The translations under genes were made by a program, and so were the position numbers. Below, piece after piece: positions 17,582-26,631 of a stretch of DNA of 41,920 bases. This stretch comes from Gammaproteobacteria bacterium (lineage in GTDB: Bacteria > Pseudomonadota > Gammaproteobacteria > SZUA-152): the NCBI GenBank assembly GCA_032250735.1, contig JAVVEP010000026.1, positions 1-41,920 on the forward strand, in the 5' to 3' direction. Below the pieces are notes generated by a model, which did no database searches, had not been told where the DNA came from, and was given only the letters and a program-made list of their open reading frames with translations. Position 1 is the first letter of the stretch, and each line of letters starts with the position of its first letter.

Positions 17582-18985
17582 TCATCGTCCACCCTTGCCC
17601 GCAATCACCGAATGGGCCGTCTGCAAAATGATCACCAGATCGAGGAACAGGCTGTAGTTCTTGATGTAATAGAGGTCAAACTGCAGTTTTTCCAGCGAAT
17701 CCTTTTCCGATGCGCCGTAGGGGTAACACACCTGCGCCCAGCCCGTAATGCCGGGCTTCACCCGATGGCGCTCCGCAAAATAGGGGATGCGCTCGGACAA
17801 CTGGGTCACAAACTCCGGGCGCTCCGGACGCGGCCCCACAAAGCTCATGTCGCCCTTGAGCACATTGAAGATCTGCGGCAGTTCATCCAGCCGGGTCAGG
17901 CGGATAAAACGCCCCGTGCGGGTCACCCGGTCATCATTCTTCTTGGCCCACTGGGCGCCGCCGCTCTCGGCGTCTTCACGCATGCTGCGGAATTTATACA
18001 CATTGAATAGCCGCCAGTGCTGGCCGACCCGGATCTGGCGATAGATGATGCTGCCGCGTCCCCGGCCCTCGAGCTTGATCATCAGCACCACCAGCAGCAT
18101 GAAGGGCCAGGAGACCGCCAGCAGTGCCAGGCTCACCACGATGTCAAAAAGGCGCTTCTGGGTGCTCTGCCCCTTTCCCTGATTAAAGCCATCGGAAAAG
18201 ATCATCCAGCTGGGGCTGAGGATATCCAGCTTCAGTTTGCCGGTCTCCCGTTCAAAGAAGGCCTGCAGGTCGATCACATCGATGCCGCTCAATTTACAGT
18301 CCAGCAGATCGTGCACCGGGAAACCCTTGCGACGCCGCTCGCCGACCGCCACCACGATTTCATCGATATCCAGACTGTTGGCCAGCGCCAGCAGGGTCAT
18401 GTCCGGTCGAATGATCAGCGATTCGTCGACCACATCATGCTCACCCCGCACGTGCACGTGACCCACAATCTGGAACCCCTGCTGATCCACCCGCCGCCGC
18501 AGGTTATGCGAGATCTGTGCGGCATTCTGGCCCGCCCCCAGCACCAGGATGCGTCGCTTGAGGGCATCCTTACCGAGGGAACGGATGAATACCGTACGCA
18601 CGGCGGTGAGCAGAACCCCGGCAATCATCAGGCTGAGCACAAAGATACCCCGATCCAGCGCCAGCTTGGGTAACAGAAAATACAGCAGCCCGAGGGCGAT
18701 GCCGGTCACCACCAGGCTGATGCCGATGCGCAAGATCATACCGACAATGGCAAAACGGAAGCGTCGCTGATAAAGCCCCAGAAAGCTCTGCGACAGAAGC
18801 AACATGGCGGTGAAGGCCAAGCCCTTTGACCAGACCGGCTCTCCACCGAGCAGGCCGTTCTCACTGTGCATTGCGAGCGGCCACAGCCAGGCGGCGAGAT
18901 AGACAGATGACATGGAGACTAAAAATTCAACCGCGCCGAGCAGCAAAAACGGCACGGGAATGTATTGCTTGAAAACTCTAACCAC
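17582..18985 (-). CDS. Polyprenyl-phosphate sugar-1-phosphate transferase, PEP-CTERM system type (TIGR03013-like)
   Basis: A 467-residue initiating transferase that loads the first sugar-phosphate onto undecaprenyl phosphate. The N-terminal half has about four membrane helices and a nucleotide-binding-like CoA/NAD-type fold segment (RRILVLGAGQNA, near 141-152). The C-terminal catalytic part starts with KRLFDIVVSLALL and contains the family signatures YKFRSM, RLDELPQIFNVLKGDMSFVG, GPRPERPEF and KPGITGWAQV. The start is GTG at 18985, with AAGGA 12 nt upstream. First gene of the operon that continues with prsK, prsR and two prsT genes. The sugar specificity cannot be read from sequence. Confidence 0.93.
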   Translation of the reverse strand: MVRVFKQYIPVPFLLLGAVEFLVSMSSVYLAAWLWPLAMHSENGLLGGEPVWSKGLAFTAMLLLSQSFLGLYQRRFRFAIVGMILRIGISLVVTGIALGLLYFLLPKLALDRGIFVLSLMIAGVLLTAVRTVFIRSLGKDALKRRILVLGAGQNAAQISHNLRRRVDQQGFQIVGHVHVRGEHDVVDESLIIRPDMTLLALANSLDIDEIVVAVGERRRKGFPVHDLLDCKLSGIDVIDLQAFFERETGKLKLDILSPSWMIFSDGFNQGKGQSTQKRLFDIVVSLALLAVSWPFMLLVVLMIKLEGRGRGSIIYRQIRVGQHWRLFNVYKFRSMREDAESGGAQWAKKNDDRVTRTGRFIRLTRLDELPQIFNVLKGDMSFVGPRPERPEFVTQLSERIPYFAERHRVKPGITGWAQVCYPYGASEKDSLEKLQFDLYYIKNYSLFLDLVIILQTAHSVIAGKGGR

Positions 18986-19471
18986 GGGTGAACGATATCC
19001 TTATTGTACAATCTCGCTACAATGCGGGAGCACGGCGGGACCGTGCTGTTAAACTAAACGATCAAGCGAACTTTGCAAACATTTAATTCTTCTGACAAAT
19101 AAGCAGCGAATTCGCCGGACATTCTAGTGACTTTTCTTAGCCTGAACCAGTAGAATAACGCCCGCAAATGGCCAAAATTGTGGCATCTGGCAACATCGAT
19201 AGGTCCTTGTAGGACGCGCCCTACAAAGGCATGACAGGCCGCTTACGCCGGGCCGCTTCAAAAAATCACGCTAACGGATGCCTCGCGCGAAGAATACACG
19301 AAGAATACACATAGAAAGCTGGTAGCATCTTGCACACCCGAAAATTAGCTCGCCCCTCTCCTCCGAATAGGAAGGCCCGTTCCATAGGGAGGCTCATCCC
19401 ATCAGGTAGGACCGCTGGCTTGTTTATTTCTGGTCAACGCACATCACAAAAAATATGAAAGGTCATCAACA
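18986..19471. other. Divergent intergenic region between the two EPS transcription units
   Basis: It holds no gene. Visible structures: the palindrome ATTGTACAAT (19002-19011); a hairpin AGCACGG-cggga-CCGTGCT (19029-19047) in the leader of the minus-strand operon; a near-perfect inverted repeat CCTTGTAGG/CCTACAAAGG (19205-19229) that resembles a fragment of the dispersed repeats; and an 11-bp direct repeat CGAAGAATACA (19289-19310). Promoters for both directions must lie here, but I find no consensus strong enough to assign, and no -24/-12 site. Confidence 0.6.
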
Positions 19472-20797
19472 ATGAAAGTCACTATCTACGGTTCGGGTTA
19501 TGTTGGTTTGGTTACAGGCACCTGCCTGGCCGAGGTCGGGAACGATGTGCTGTGTGTCGATATCGACCAGGCCAAAACCGAGATGCTGTTACGCGGCGAG
19601 ATCCCCATTTATGAGCCCGGCCTCGAGAGCATGGTGACCAAAAATATCGAATCCGGTCGCCTGCGCTTCACCACCGATGCCGCTGAAGGCGTGGCGCATG
19701 GGCTGTTCCAGTTCATCGCGGTGGGCACCCCGCCCGATGAAGACGGCTCAGCGGATTTACAGTATGTCCTCGCGGTGGCCAACAGCATCGGCGAACACAT
19801 GACGGATTACCGGGTCATCGTGGACAAGTCCACGGTCCCCGTGGGCACCGCCGACCGGGTGCGGGCGACGGTCAATGCCGCGCTGGCAAAACGGGACGCC
19901 AAGACCGAGTTCGATGTGGTCTCCAACCCCGAATTCCTCAAGGAGGGCGCGGCGCTGGACGATTTCATGAAGCCCGACCGCATTGTCATCGGCACCGATA
20001 ATCCGCGCACCACCGAGCTGTTACGCGAGCTGTACGCCCCGTTCAATCGCAACCACGACCGTCTGGTGAGCATGGACATCCGCTCCGCCGAACTCACCAA
20101 GTATGCCGCCAACGCCATGCTGGCCACCAAGATCACCTTCATGAACGAGCTCTCCAATCTGGCCGACCTGTTGGGCGCGGATATCGAAAACGTGCGCCTC
20201 GGCATCGGCTCCGACCCCCGCATCGGCTACCACTTCATCTATCCCGGCTGCGGTTATGGCGGCTCCTGCTTCCCCAAGGACGTGCAGGCGCTGGAGCGCA
20301 CCGCCAATGAGATCGGCTACCGCGCGGAACTGCTCAGCGCGGTGGAAGCGGTCAACCATCGCCAGAAGCGGGTCATGTTCAACAAGATCCACAAGCACTT
20401 CGACGGCGATCTCGCCGGCAAGACCATCGCCCTGTGGGGGCTGTCGTTCAAACCCAATACCGACGACATGCGCGCCGCACCCTCCCGCACCCTGATGGAG
20501 GCCCTGTGGGAAGCCGGCGCCAGGGTGCAGGCCTACGACCCCGAGGCCATGCACGAGGCCCGTCGCATCTACGGTGAGCGTGACGATCTGACCCTTGTCG
20601 ACTCGCCGGAGGCCGCCCTGCAGGGTGCTGATGCCCTGACCGTGGTCACTGAATGGAGCGCCTTCCGCAGCCCGAATTTCGAGCGCGTCAAGGCACAGCT
20701 CAGCCAACCCACGATCTTTGATGGCCGCAACCTGTACGATCCCGCCCGCCTGCGCGCCGACGGCTTCAGCTATTACTGCATTGGCCGACCTTCATAA
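19472..20797 (+). CDS. ugd: UDP-glucose 6-dehydrogenase
   Basis: A 441-residue enzyme oxidising UDP-glucose to UDP-glucuronate with two NAD+. N-terminal Rossmann motif [20 protein letters not shown] and the Asp of VCVDID region; the catalytic Cys266 lies in [10 protein letters not shown]; the C-terminal UDP-binding domain begins near [19 protein letters not shown]. Full length for the family. It provides the acidic precursor for the exopolysaccharide and the substrate for the epimerase at 22268. It is the first plus-strand gene after the divergent intergenic region; AAGG lies just upstream of the ATG. Confidence 0.96.
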   Translation: MKVTIYGSGYVGLVTGTCLAEVGNDVLCVDIDQAKTEMLLRGEIPIYEPGLESMVTKNIESGRLRFTTDAAEGVAHGLFQFIAVGTPPDEDGSADLQYVLAVANSIGEHMTDYRVIVDKSTVPVGTADRVRATVNAALAKRDAKTEFDVVSNPEFLKEGAALDDFMKPDRIVIGTDNPRTTELLRELYAPFNRNHDRLVSMDIRSAELTKYAANAMLATKITFMNELSNLADLLGADIENVRLGIGSDPRIGYHFIYPGCGYGGSCFPKDVQALERTANEIGYRAELLSAVEAVNHRQKRVMFNKIHKHFDGDLAGKTIALWGLSFKPNTDDMRAAPSRTLMEALWEAGARVQAYDPEAMHEARRIYGERDDLTLVDSPEAALQGADALTVVTEWSAFRSPNFERVKAQLSQPTIFDGRNLYDPARLRADGFSYYCIGRPS

Positions 20798-20802
20798 ACC
20801 GT

Positions 20803-20890
20803 AGGGTGCACCCGCGGGGCATAAAGGCATCGCCCACCTTTTACAACCTGGAACCAAGAATGATTGGTGGGCGATGCCCACCCTACAAAA
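20803..20890. repeat. Inverted repeat of GGTGGGCGATGCC type between ugd and the next gene
   Basis: Arms GGCATCGCCCACC (20826-20838) and GGTGGGCGATGCC (20866-20878) are exact complements, flanked by GTAGGGTG/CACCCTAC. It belongs to the GTGGGCAC-like dispersed repeats. It ends about 14 nt before the next start codon. Confidence 0.9.
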
Positions 20891-20903
20891 GGAATGAAGC
20901 AAC

Positions 20904-22181
20904 ATGTTTGATTTAAAGGACACCCGTATCGGCATCATCGGCCTGGGCTACGTCGGCCTGCCGCTGGCCGTTGAGCTTGGCAAGCATTACCCGACCAAGG
21001 GCCTGGATATTAACGCCCCACGAGTGGCCGAGCTGCAGGCCGGCAGGGACAGCACCCTGGAGGTGGATGCCGACGAGCTCAAGCTCGCCACCCTGCTCAC
21101 CTATACCAGCAATCCGGACGATCTGGCGGACTGCAATGTCTACATCGTGACCGTCCCCACCCCTATCGATTCCGCCAAGCGGCCGGACCTGTCCCCCCTG
21201 GAAGGCGCCAGCCGCACCCTGGGCAGACTGCTCAACAAGGGGGATGTGGCGATATTCGAATCCACGGTCTACCCCGGCGCCACCGAAGAGGTCTGTGTGC
21301 CCCTGATGGAGGCGGGCTCCGGCCTGGTCTTTAACAGGGACTTCTTTGCGGGCTACTCTCCCGAGCGCATCAACCCCGGCGACAAAGAGCACCGGGTCAC
21401 CACCATACTTAAGGTTACCTCTGGATCTACGCCGGAAGTAGCTGATTTTGTTGATGATCTGTATCGAAGCATTATCACCGCCGGCACCCACAAGGCCAGC
21501 TCCATCAAGGTGGCCGAGGCCGCCAAGGTGATCGAAAATACCCAGCGCGACGTCAATATCGCCCTCATCAACGAGCTGGCACTGATCTTCCACCGCCTGG
21601 GAATCGACACCCTCGAGGTGCTGGAGGCCGCCGGCACCAAGTGGAACTTCCTGCCCTTCCGGCCCGGTCTGGTGGGCGGCCACTGCATCGGGGTCGACCC
21701 CTACTATCTCACCCACAAGGCCCAGGAGATCGGCTACCAGCCGGAGATGATCCTCGCCGGCCGGCGCATCAACGACGGCATGGGCAGCCATGTGGTGGAG
21801 CGCGTAGTCAAACGCATGACCCGCCAACGCATCCACGTGGTGGATGCCAACCTGTTGATCATGGGTTTCACCTTTAAGGAAAACTGCCCGGATCTGCGCA
21901 ACACCCGCGTCATCGACATGATTAAGGAACTGCAGACCTACAACGCCAATGTGGATGTCTACGACCCCTGGGTGAATCCCGATGAACTGGAGCATGAATA
22001 CGGCATCCGCCCCATCCCGTCGCTGGAAAAGGGCAAATACGACGCCATCATCCTGGCCGTCGCCCACGACCAGTTTAAGGCCATGACAGCCGACGACATC
22101 CGCGCACTCGGCAAACCGGAATGCGTACTGTTCGACGTCAAACACATACTGCCGGCGGACAAGGTGGATGATCGGCTTTAG
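20904..22181 (+). CDS. UDP-N-acetylhexosamine 6-dehydrogenase, TviB/WbpA/WbpO-like
   Basis: A 425-residue nucleotide-sugar dehydrogenase. Rossmann motif [14 protein letters not shown] at the N-terminus; [12 protein letters not shown] typical of the UDP-HexNAc branch; catalytic Cys261 in [18 protein letters not shown]-terminal domain [20 protein letters not shown]. The [12 protein letters not shown] form separates it from the glucose enzyme at 19472. It should make UDP-GlcNAcA or UDP-GalNAcA for the polymer; the substrate isomer is not decidable here. AAAGGAATG lies upstream. It is flanked on both sides by dispersed repeats. Confidence 0.92.
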   Translation: MFDLKDTRIGIIGLGYVGLPLAVELGKHYPTKGLDINAPRVAELQAGRDSTLEVDADELKLATLLTYTSNPDDLADCNVYIVTVPTPIDSAKRPDLSPLEGASRTLGRLLNKGDVAIFESTVYPGATEEVCVPLMEAGSGLVFNRDFFAGYSPERINPGDKEHRVTTILKVTSGSTPEVADFVDDLYRSIITAGTHKASSIKVAEAAKVIENTQRDVNIALINELALIFHRLGIDTLEVLEAAGTKWNFLPFRPGLVGGHCIGVDPYYLTHKAQEIGYQPEMILAGRRINDGMGSHVVERVVKRMTRQRIHVVDANLLIMGFTFKENCPDLRNTRVIDMIKELQTYNANVDVYDPWVNPDELEHEYGIRPIPSLEKGKYDAIILAVAHDQFKAMTADDIRALGKPECVLFDVKHILPADKVDDRL

Positions 22182-22198
22182 AATCTAGTGCTGAGCCC

Positions 22199-22231
22199 GT
22201 AGGGCGCAATAACCGAAGGGCATTGCGCCGC
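22199..22231 (+). repeat. Dispersed GGCGCAAT-type palindrome
   Basis: GTAGGGCGCAATAACCGAAG followed by GGCATTGCGCCG; arms GGCGCAAT/ATTGCGCC. It lies between the dehydrogenase and epimerase genes. Confidence 0.93.
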
Positions 22232-22267
22232 ATCTCCGACGTTAAAAATTAAACAAGAGAGAAAATC

Positions 22268-23272
22268 ATGAAAGTATTAATCACCGGCACCGCCGGTTTT
22301 ATCGGCAACCGACTGGCGCAACGTCTGCTGGAGCGCGGTGAGGAGGTCGTCGGGGTCGATAACCTTAACGACTATTACGATGTGAGCCTGAAAGAGGCGC
22401 GGCTGGCCAAGATCAAGGACCACCCCGCTTTCACCGAGGCGCGCATCAATATCGAAGACCGCCCGGCCATGGAGGCGCTGTTTGCCCGCCACAGGCCCAA
22501 CAAGGTGGTGAATCTGGCCGCCCAGGCGGGGGTGCGTTATTCACTGGAAAACCCCCACTCCTACGTGGAAAGCAACATCGTCGGCTTCATGAATATTCTG
22601 GAAGGCTGTCGTTATAACGGGGTGGAACACCTGGTATATGCCTCCAGCAGCTCGGTTTACGGCGCTAACACCAATATGCCCTTTTCCATCCACAACAACG
22701 TGGATCACCCGCTGAGCATGTACGCCGCCACCAAAAAGGCCAACGAGCTGATGGCCCATACCTACAGCCATCTCTATGACCTGCCCACCACCGGCCTGCG
22801 GTTCTTCACCGTCTACGGACCCTGGGGTCGCCCGGACATGGCGCTGTTCCTGTTCACCAAAAAGATCCTCGCCGGCGAACCCATCGACGTCTTCAACTAC
22901 GGCAAGCACCGCCGCGACTTCACCTATATCGACGACATCGTCGAAGGGGTCATTCGTACGCTGGATCACACCGCCCGGCCGAACCCCGACTGGAACGGCG
23001 ACGCCCCTGACCCGGCCACCAGCAAGGGCCCCTTCCGCCTCTATAACATCGGCAATAACGCCCCGGTGGAGCTGATGCACTACATCAAGGTGCTGGAAGA
23101 CTGTCTCGGCAAGAAGGCCGAGATGAACATGCTGCCGCTACAGCCCGGCGATGTGCCGGACACCTACGCCAACGTGGAAGACCTGGTGGCGGATGTCGAC
23201 TACAAGCCGGACACCAGCGTGGAAACCGGGATTGCCAATTTTGTGGAATGGTATCGCGGCTATTACGGGTAA
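22268..23272 (+). CDS. NAD-dependent epimerase, UDP-glucuronate 4-epimerase-like
   Basis: A 334-residue extended short-chain dehydrogenase. NAD motif [12 protein letters not shown] at residues 7-18, then [13 protein letters not shown], which is characteristic of UDP-glucuronate 4-epimerases. Ser triad SSSSVYG and catalytic Tyr152-x3-Lys156 (MYAATKK); substrate motif [17 protein letters not shown]. It would convert the UDP-GlcA made by ugd to UDP-galacturonate. AGAG lies upstream of the ATG. Last of the three sugar-nucleotide genes. Confidence 0.93.
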   Translation: MKVLITGTAGFIGNRLAQRLLERGEEVVGVDNLNDYYDVSLKEARLAKIKDHPAFTEARINIEDRPAMEALFARHRPNKVVNLAAQAGVRYSLENPHSYVESNIVGFMNILEGCRYNGVEHLVYASSSSVYGANTNMPFSIHNNVDHPLSMYAATKKANELMAHTYSHLYDLPTTGLRFFTVYGPWGRPDMALFLFTKKILAGEPIDVFNYGKHRRDFTYIDDIVEGVIRTLDHTARPNPDWNGDAPDPATSKGPFRLYNIGNNAPVELMHYIKVLEDCLGKKAEMNMLPLQPGDVPDTYANVEDLVADVDYKPDTSVETGIANFVEWYRGYYG

Positions 23273-23355
23273 CGCGCCGGGCCGGCCCCAGGAGGCCTTA
23301 CCGGACGCGTAACACCTGGTCACACTTAAGGAAATAGCCCCCACTGACGCTAAAA

Positions 23356-23386
23356 CCCGGGTTCGTGGTTTAACCGCGGATTCGGC
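23356..23386. repeat. Dispersed palindrome, CTGAATCCGTGG type, degenerate copy D
   Basis: CCCGGGTTCGTGG-TTTAA-CCGCGGATTCGG, a diverged member of the family at 2295, 5645 and 11034. It is placed 28 nt upstream of the rhodanese start. Confidence 0.75.
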
Positions 23387-23414
23387 TTTAAACCAATAAC
23401 CGGGAGCGACACTG

Positions 23415-23867
23415 ATGAGAATGAAACCTGCTGCGATTTTCCATGCGTCCAGAACTAGAGTGCTGGCCGGCCTGTTCAGCGGCCTGTTTGCCATCAGCGC
23501 CGCCATCGCGGCCACATCACCCGAGTCCATCGACAACACCACCAAGGTGGATGCCGAGGCCTTCATCGAACTGGTGGACGAGATTGACGACCTCATCATC
23601 ATCGACTCGCGCATACCTGGCGATCGCAAACAGGGTTATATCGAAGGCTCCCTCAGCCTGCCGGACGTGGACACCACCTGTGAGTCGCTGGCCAAGGTCA
23701 TCCCCAAAATGGACTCGCCCAGCCTGTTCTACTGCAATGGAGTGAAGTGTGGCCGCTCCGCGGAGGCGATCAAGATCGCCCTCAGCTGTGGCTACAACAA
23801 CATCTACTGGTTCCGGGGCGGTTTCGAGGAATGGCTACATAAGGGCTATCCGTATTTACAACAGTAA
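23415..23867 (+). CDS. Periplasmic rhodanese-like protein
   Basis: A 150-residue protein with a signal peptide (about 1-33, cleaved near AIAA before TSPES) and a single rhodanese domain. The active-site loop begins at Cys107 in YCNGVKCGRSAEA, with a second Cys112 inside the loop. DSRIPGD and the C-terminal YWFRGGFEEWLHKGYP are typical rhodanese elements. It may carry sulfur or act in periplasmic thiol chemistry; the substrate is unknown. GGGAG lies 8 nt before the ATG. It follows the sugar-nucleotide genes but is separated by a repeat, so membership of the EPS system is only by position. Confidence 0.9.
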   Translation: MRMKPAAIFHASRTRVLAGLFSGLFAISAAIAATSPESIDNTTKVDAEAFIELVDEIDDLIIIDSRIPGDRKQGYIEGSLSLPDVDTTCESLAKVIPKMDSPSLFYCNGVKCGRSAEAIKIALSCGYNNIYWFRGGFEEWLHKGYPYLQQ

Positions 23868-23888
23868 GCCGGAATGAAATTTAGTGCC

Positions 23889-24085
23889 GTAAGGCGCAAT
23901 AACCGTAGGGCATTGCGCCGCAGGTGTAGGGTGGGCACTGCCCACCTATTAGACAATGTTGGGCTTGGTGCAATGGTGGGCACTGCCCACCCTACTCCCG
24001 CGAGGCATTTCCACCATCAATCAAAACGACTCCGCTTTGAGAGATGTTTCATGCGGCGCAATGCCCTACGGTTATTGCGCCCTAC
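23889..24085. repeat. Repeat cluster between convergent rhodanese and dnaQ
   Basis: An inverted pair of GGCGCAAT-type palindromes (23889-23921 and 24053-24085) encloses an inverted pair of GTGGGCACTGCCCAC-type palindromes (about 23926-23946 and 23974-23994). There is no clear T-tract terminator, so these hairpins may be what ends or separates the two convergent transcripts. Confidence 0.88.
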
Positions 24086-24111
24086 GCACTCAGCACTCAA
24101 TTGGATGCACC

Positions 24112-24831
24112 CTACTGCGGCTCTTCAACCTGCTGCCACAGGCAGGGTTTGCCACTGGCCTCACTGATCGCTCGCAGGCGGGCCTCGTGCGCCAGCAGGT
24201 CTTCACTGGTCGCGCGTATCACGCGCAGGCGGGGTCGATCGGCGGGCAGGCGGCGAATATCCCCCACCGCCGATTGCGACTCATCGTTTTTGCCGGCCAG
24301 TAACAGATCCGTCTGGCCGCCGGTCATCAGCAGATAGACGTCCGCGAGGATCTCCGCATCCAGCAAGGCGCCATGCAGTTCGCGATGGGCGTTATTGACC
24401 TCGTAGCGCTTGCACAGGGCATCCAGGTTATTTTTCTGCCCGGGGTGCATCTTGCGCGCCAGTTGCAGCGTGTCCAGTACCGTGCAATGCGCCTCCAGCG
24501 GCGCATCACGGCCACCGAGCAGCTTCAGCTCGTTATTCAGGAAACCCATGTCGAAGGGGGCGTTGTGGATCACCAGCTCTGCGCCGCGCACAAATTCCAT
24601 GAAATCATCCACCACATCGGCGAACCGTGGCTTATCGACGAGGAATTCATTACTGATGCCATGCACCTCGATGGCGCCCTCATCGATCTCACGGTCGGGC
24701 TGCAGGTACTGGTGATAATGTCGGCCGGTCAGCCGACGGTTCACCAGCTCGACACAGCCGATCTCGATGACTCGATGGCCCTGGCTCGGTTCGAGGCCGG
24801 TGGTTTCGGTATCTAATACAATCTGACGCAT
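24112..24831 (-). CDS. dnaQ: DNA polymerase III epsilon subunit (3'-5' proofreading exonuclease)
   Basis: A 239-residue DEDD exonuclease. Exo I LDTETTG with Asp7 and Glu9; Exo II HNAPFDMGFLNNEL; Exo III HRELHGALLDAEILADVY. It binds the alpha subunit in replication and removes mismatched nucleotides. The length is close to the E. coli protein (243). It lies downstream of rnhA on the same strand, as usual in gammaproteobacteria, but with a 274-bp gap. Confidence 0.96.
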   Translation of the reverse strand: MRQIVLDTETTGLEPSQGHRVIEIGCVELVNRRLTGRHYHQYLQPDREIDEGAIEVHGISNEFLVDKPRFADVVDDFMEFVRGAELVIHNAPFDMGFLNNELKLLGGRDAPLEAHCTVLDTLQLARKMHPGQKNNLDALCKRYEVNNAHRELHGALLDAEILADVYLLMTGGQTDLLLAGKNDESQSAVGDIRRLPADRPRLRVIRATSEDLLAHEARLRAISEASGKPCLWQQVEEPQ

Positions 24832-25105
24832 CTTTTCGCTTACCTGTTGTTCACTATATGTTCGCTATCGGTGGTGGATTAGCCCGGGGCATGCCTGAAG
24901 CCGGTAGATGATCGCGCCGCGGAGGCGATATCGCAAGGGATCTGTTCGCCGCCATGCGGTACCGCAGGTGATGGCCGACGGAGAAAGATCGCGCGGTATC
25001 CAGCATCACACCAGTCTCATTCAACTTATTAACAATATCTATTAAGGTATTGTTATTATTACATTTGTAATGTCATGCGATGCCCGCCGGACGGGGGCGT
25101 CGCCC
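24832..25105. other. rnhA-dnaQ intergenic region with an AT-rich inverted repeat
   Basis: 274 bp, no gene seen. TAACAATA (25030-25037) and TATTGTTA (25048-25055) form an exact 8-bp inverted repeat in the AT-rich part, a possible regulator site or part of a dnaQ promoter. Confidence 0.55.
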
Positions 25106-25549
25106 TCAAGCGGACAGCTCGTCGATACCCCGGTTGGCCAGCACATCGGCGCGTTCGTTCTCGATATGTCCGGTGTGGCCGCGCACCCACTCCCACTTCA
25201 CGCTATGCCGGGCCAGGGCCTGGTCCAGGCGCTGCCAGAGGTCGATGTTTTTCACCGGCTTGCGGGCCGACGTCATCCAGCCCTTGCGCTTCCAGCCCGC
25301 CATCCACTCGGTGATGCCCTTCATCACATACTGCGAATCGGTGGTCAGCACCACCTCGCAGGGCTTGGTCAGGGCCTCCAGCCCCTGGATCGCGGCCATC
25401 AACTCCATGCGATTATTGGTGGTCAGGGCCTCCCCGCCGAAGAGCTCCTTTTCCTTGTCCTGAAAACGTAACACAACACCCCAGCCACCGGGGCCGGGGT
25501 TACCGCGGCAGGCGCCGTCGGTAAACATCTCTACTACCTGCTTGCTCAT
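25106..25549 (-). CDS. rnhA: Ribonuclease HI
   Basis: A 147-residue enzyme that cuts RNA in RNA-DNA hybrids. All four acidic catalytic residues are present: Asp11 ([16 protein letters not shown]), Glu49 ([10 protein letters not shown]), Asp71 (LTTDSQYV) and Asp135 (NERADVLAN); His125 of the flexible loop is also present. Length and layout are those of the E. coli protein. It follows the methyltransferase gene by 26 bp. Confidence 0.97.
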   Translation of the reverse strand: MSKQVVEMFTDGACRGNPGPGGWGVVLRFQDKEKELFGGEALTTNNRMELMAAIQGLEALTKPCEVVLTTDSQYVMKGITEWMAGWKRKGWMTSARKPVKNIDLWQRLDQALARHSVKWEWVRGHTGHIENERADVLANRGIDELSA

Positions 25550-25575
25550 CGCTTAACCTTTTACTGATCTGATTC

Positions 25576-26397
25576 TTACTGGTCCGTTTCTGTCGACTGC
25601 CGATTGTCCATGGCCCGCGTGTTACCCGCCAGACCGGGCCGGATGAGGTGGCCATTGGCGGGTCGCCAGCGTGATTTCAGGGGCGTCAGCACCGAAGTCC
25701 GCTTCTGCGCGACGACCACATAGCCCGCGCCAAAAAAGGGGGTCCAGCGCAGGCCGATGCGGTCCAGAAACCGTAACCGGCTCATCACCCCCTTATGGCT
25801 CAGGGGCGGGCGGAAAAAATACCGGCGGCACTGCACAATGTCGAAACCCAGCAGCTGCAACCAGTCCTTCAGCCGGGCCGGGCTCACAAAATGGCTGCAC
25901 CAGGGCGGCTTGCCCTGCCAGGCCAGCGCCAGGCGCCAGATCATCCACAGGCTCCAGGGGTTAAAACCGAGGATCACCACATGGCCATCCGGGATGAGGA
26001 TGCGATCCACCTCGCGCAGCACCTGATGCGGATCATCGGTGAATTCCAGGGTATGCGGCATAACCACCGTGTCCACGAAATCCGAGGCCACGGGCAGATA
26101 TTCCGCGACGCCACGGATGCAGCTGCGCTCCCGCTCACCGGCCGGTTGTTTGTCCTGCGGCCACTCATCCAGCACCACGCAATGCGGGATGCGGGAACTG
26201 GTCAGGCAGTCCTTGGAATACAGGTCACCCAGTTGCAGCAGGTGATAACCGAACAGGGTCGGCAGGATCTGGCGTAATTGCGCACGCTCTTCCGCCTGTA
26301 GCCAGCGCCCCGGGAGATGCGTAAACCAGGCACGCATGCGCTGGCGTGTCAGCTCGGGGGAATCGCATTTCAGCCACCGGGAAAAGCGCCTTTTCAA
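25576..26397 (-). CDS. SAM-dependent methyltransferase, YafS-like
   Basis: A 273-residue class I methyltransferase-fold protein. The core reads GYHLLQLGDL, then VDTVVMPHTLEFTDDPHQVL and ILGFNPWSLW, matching the E. coli YafS pattern, including the C-terminal TPLKSRW-like stretch. The usual glycine-rich motif I is altered, and the substrate is unknown. The start appears to be TTG at 26397 with GGA about 10 nt upstream; an internal ATG (residue 21) is possible. Position next to rnhA and opposite gloB is the classical order. Confidence 0.88.
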   Translation of the reverse strand: MKRRFSRWLKCDSPELTRQRMRAWFTHLPGRWLQAEERAQLRQILPTLFGYHLLQLGDLYSKDCLTSSRIPHCVVLDEWPQDKQPAGERERSCIRGVAEYLPVASDFVDTVVMPHTLEFTDDPHQVLREVDRILIPDGHVVILGFNPWSLWMIWRLALAWQGKPPWCSHFVSPARLKDWLQLLGFDIVQCRRYFFRPPLSHKGVMSRLRFLDRIGLRWTPFFGAGYVVVAQKRTSVLTPLKSRWRPANGHLIRPGLAGNTRAMDNRQSTETDQ

Positions 26398-26631
26398 TTC
26401 ATTTTTTCCATTATATTCATCATATTAAGAGATTATTCTAAACCTGTTTCGCCGTCTGTGCGGGGCGTTTTGCCGATCATTTTAACGCCGATGACCGGCC
26501 GGCATAAAGACAGCGCAACGATACGCGGAAAGTCGCGATGTCACCAGTCAGACGGACCGCCTTGGCTTCCCATCTCAGCCTTCCAGGGGCCTGCAGGGCC
26601 CCATCAAATGGCGTAAACTCTTCGGCATGAC

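Noticed and set aside
19150-19240. Possible second sigma-54 site upstream of ugd (TGGCATCTGGCAACAT)
   Set aside because: The -12 GC element is not at the required spacing from the -24 GG.
20913-22145. 410-residue open frame antisense to the TviB-like dehydrogenase
   Set aside because: It is a shadow of GC-rich coding sequence; the plus strand has full family motifs and a ribosome site.
26398-26631. Riboswitch or small RNA in the divergent gap before nudF
   Set aside because: No conserved riboswitch core or terminator hairpin is recognisable; nothing beyond ordinary intergenic sequence is visible.
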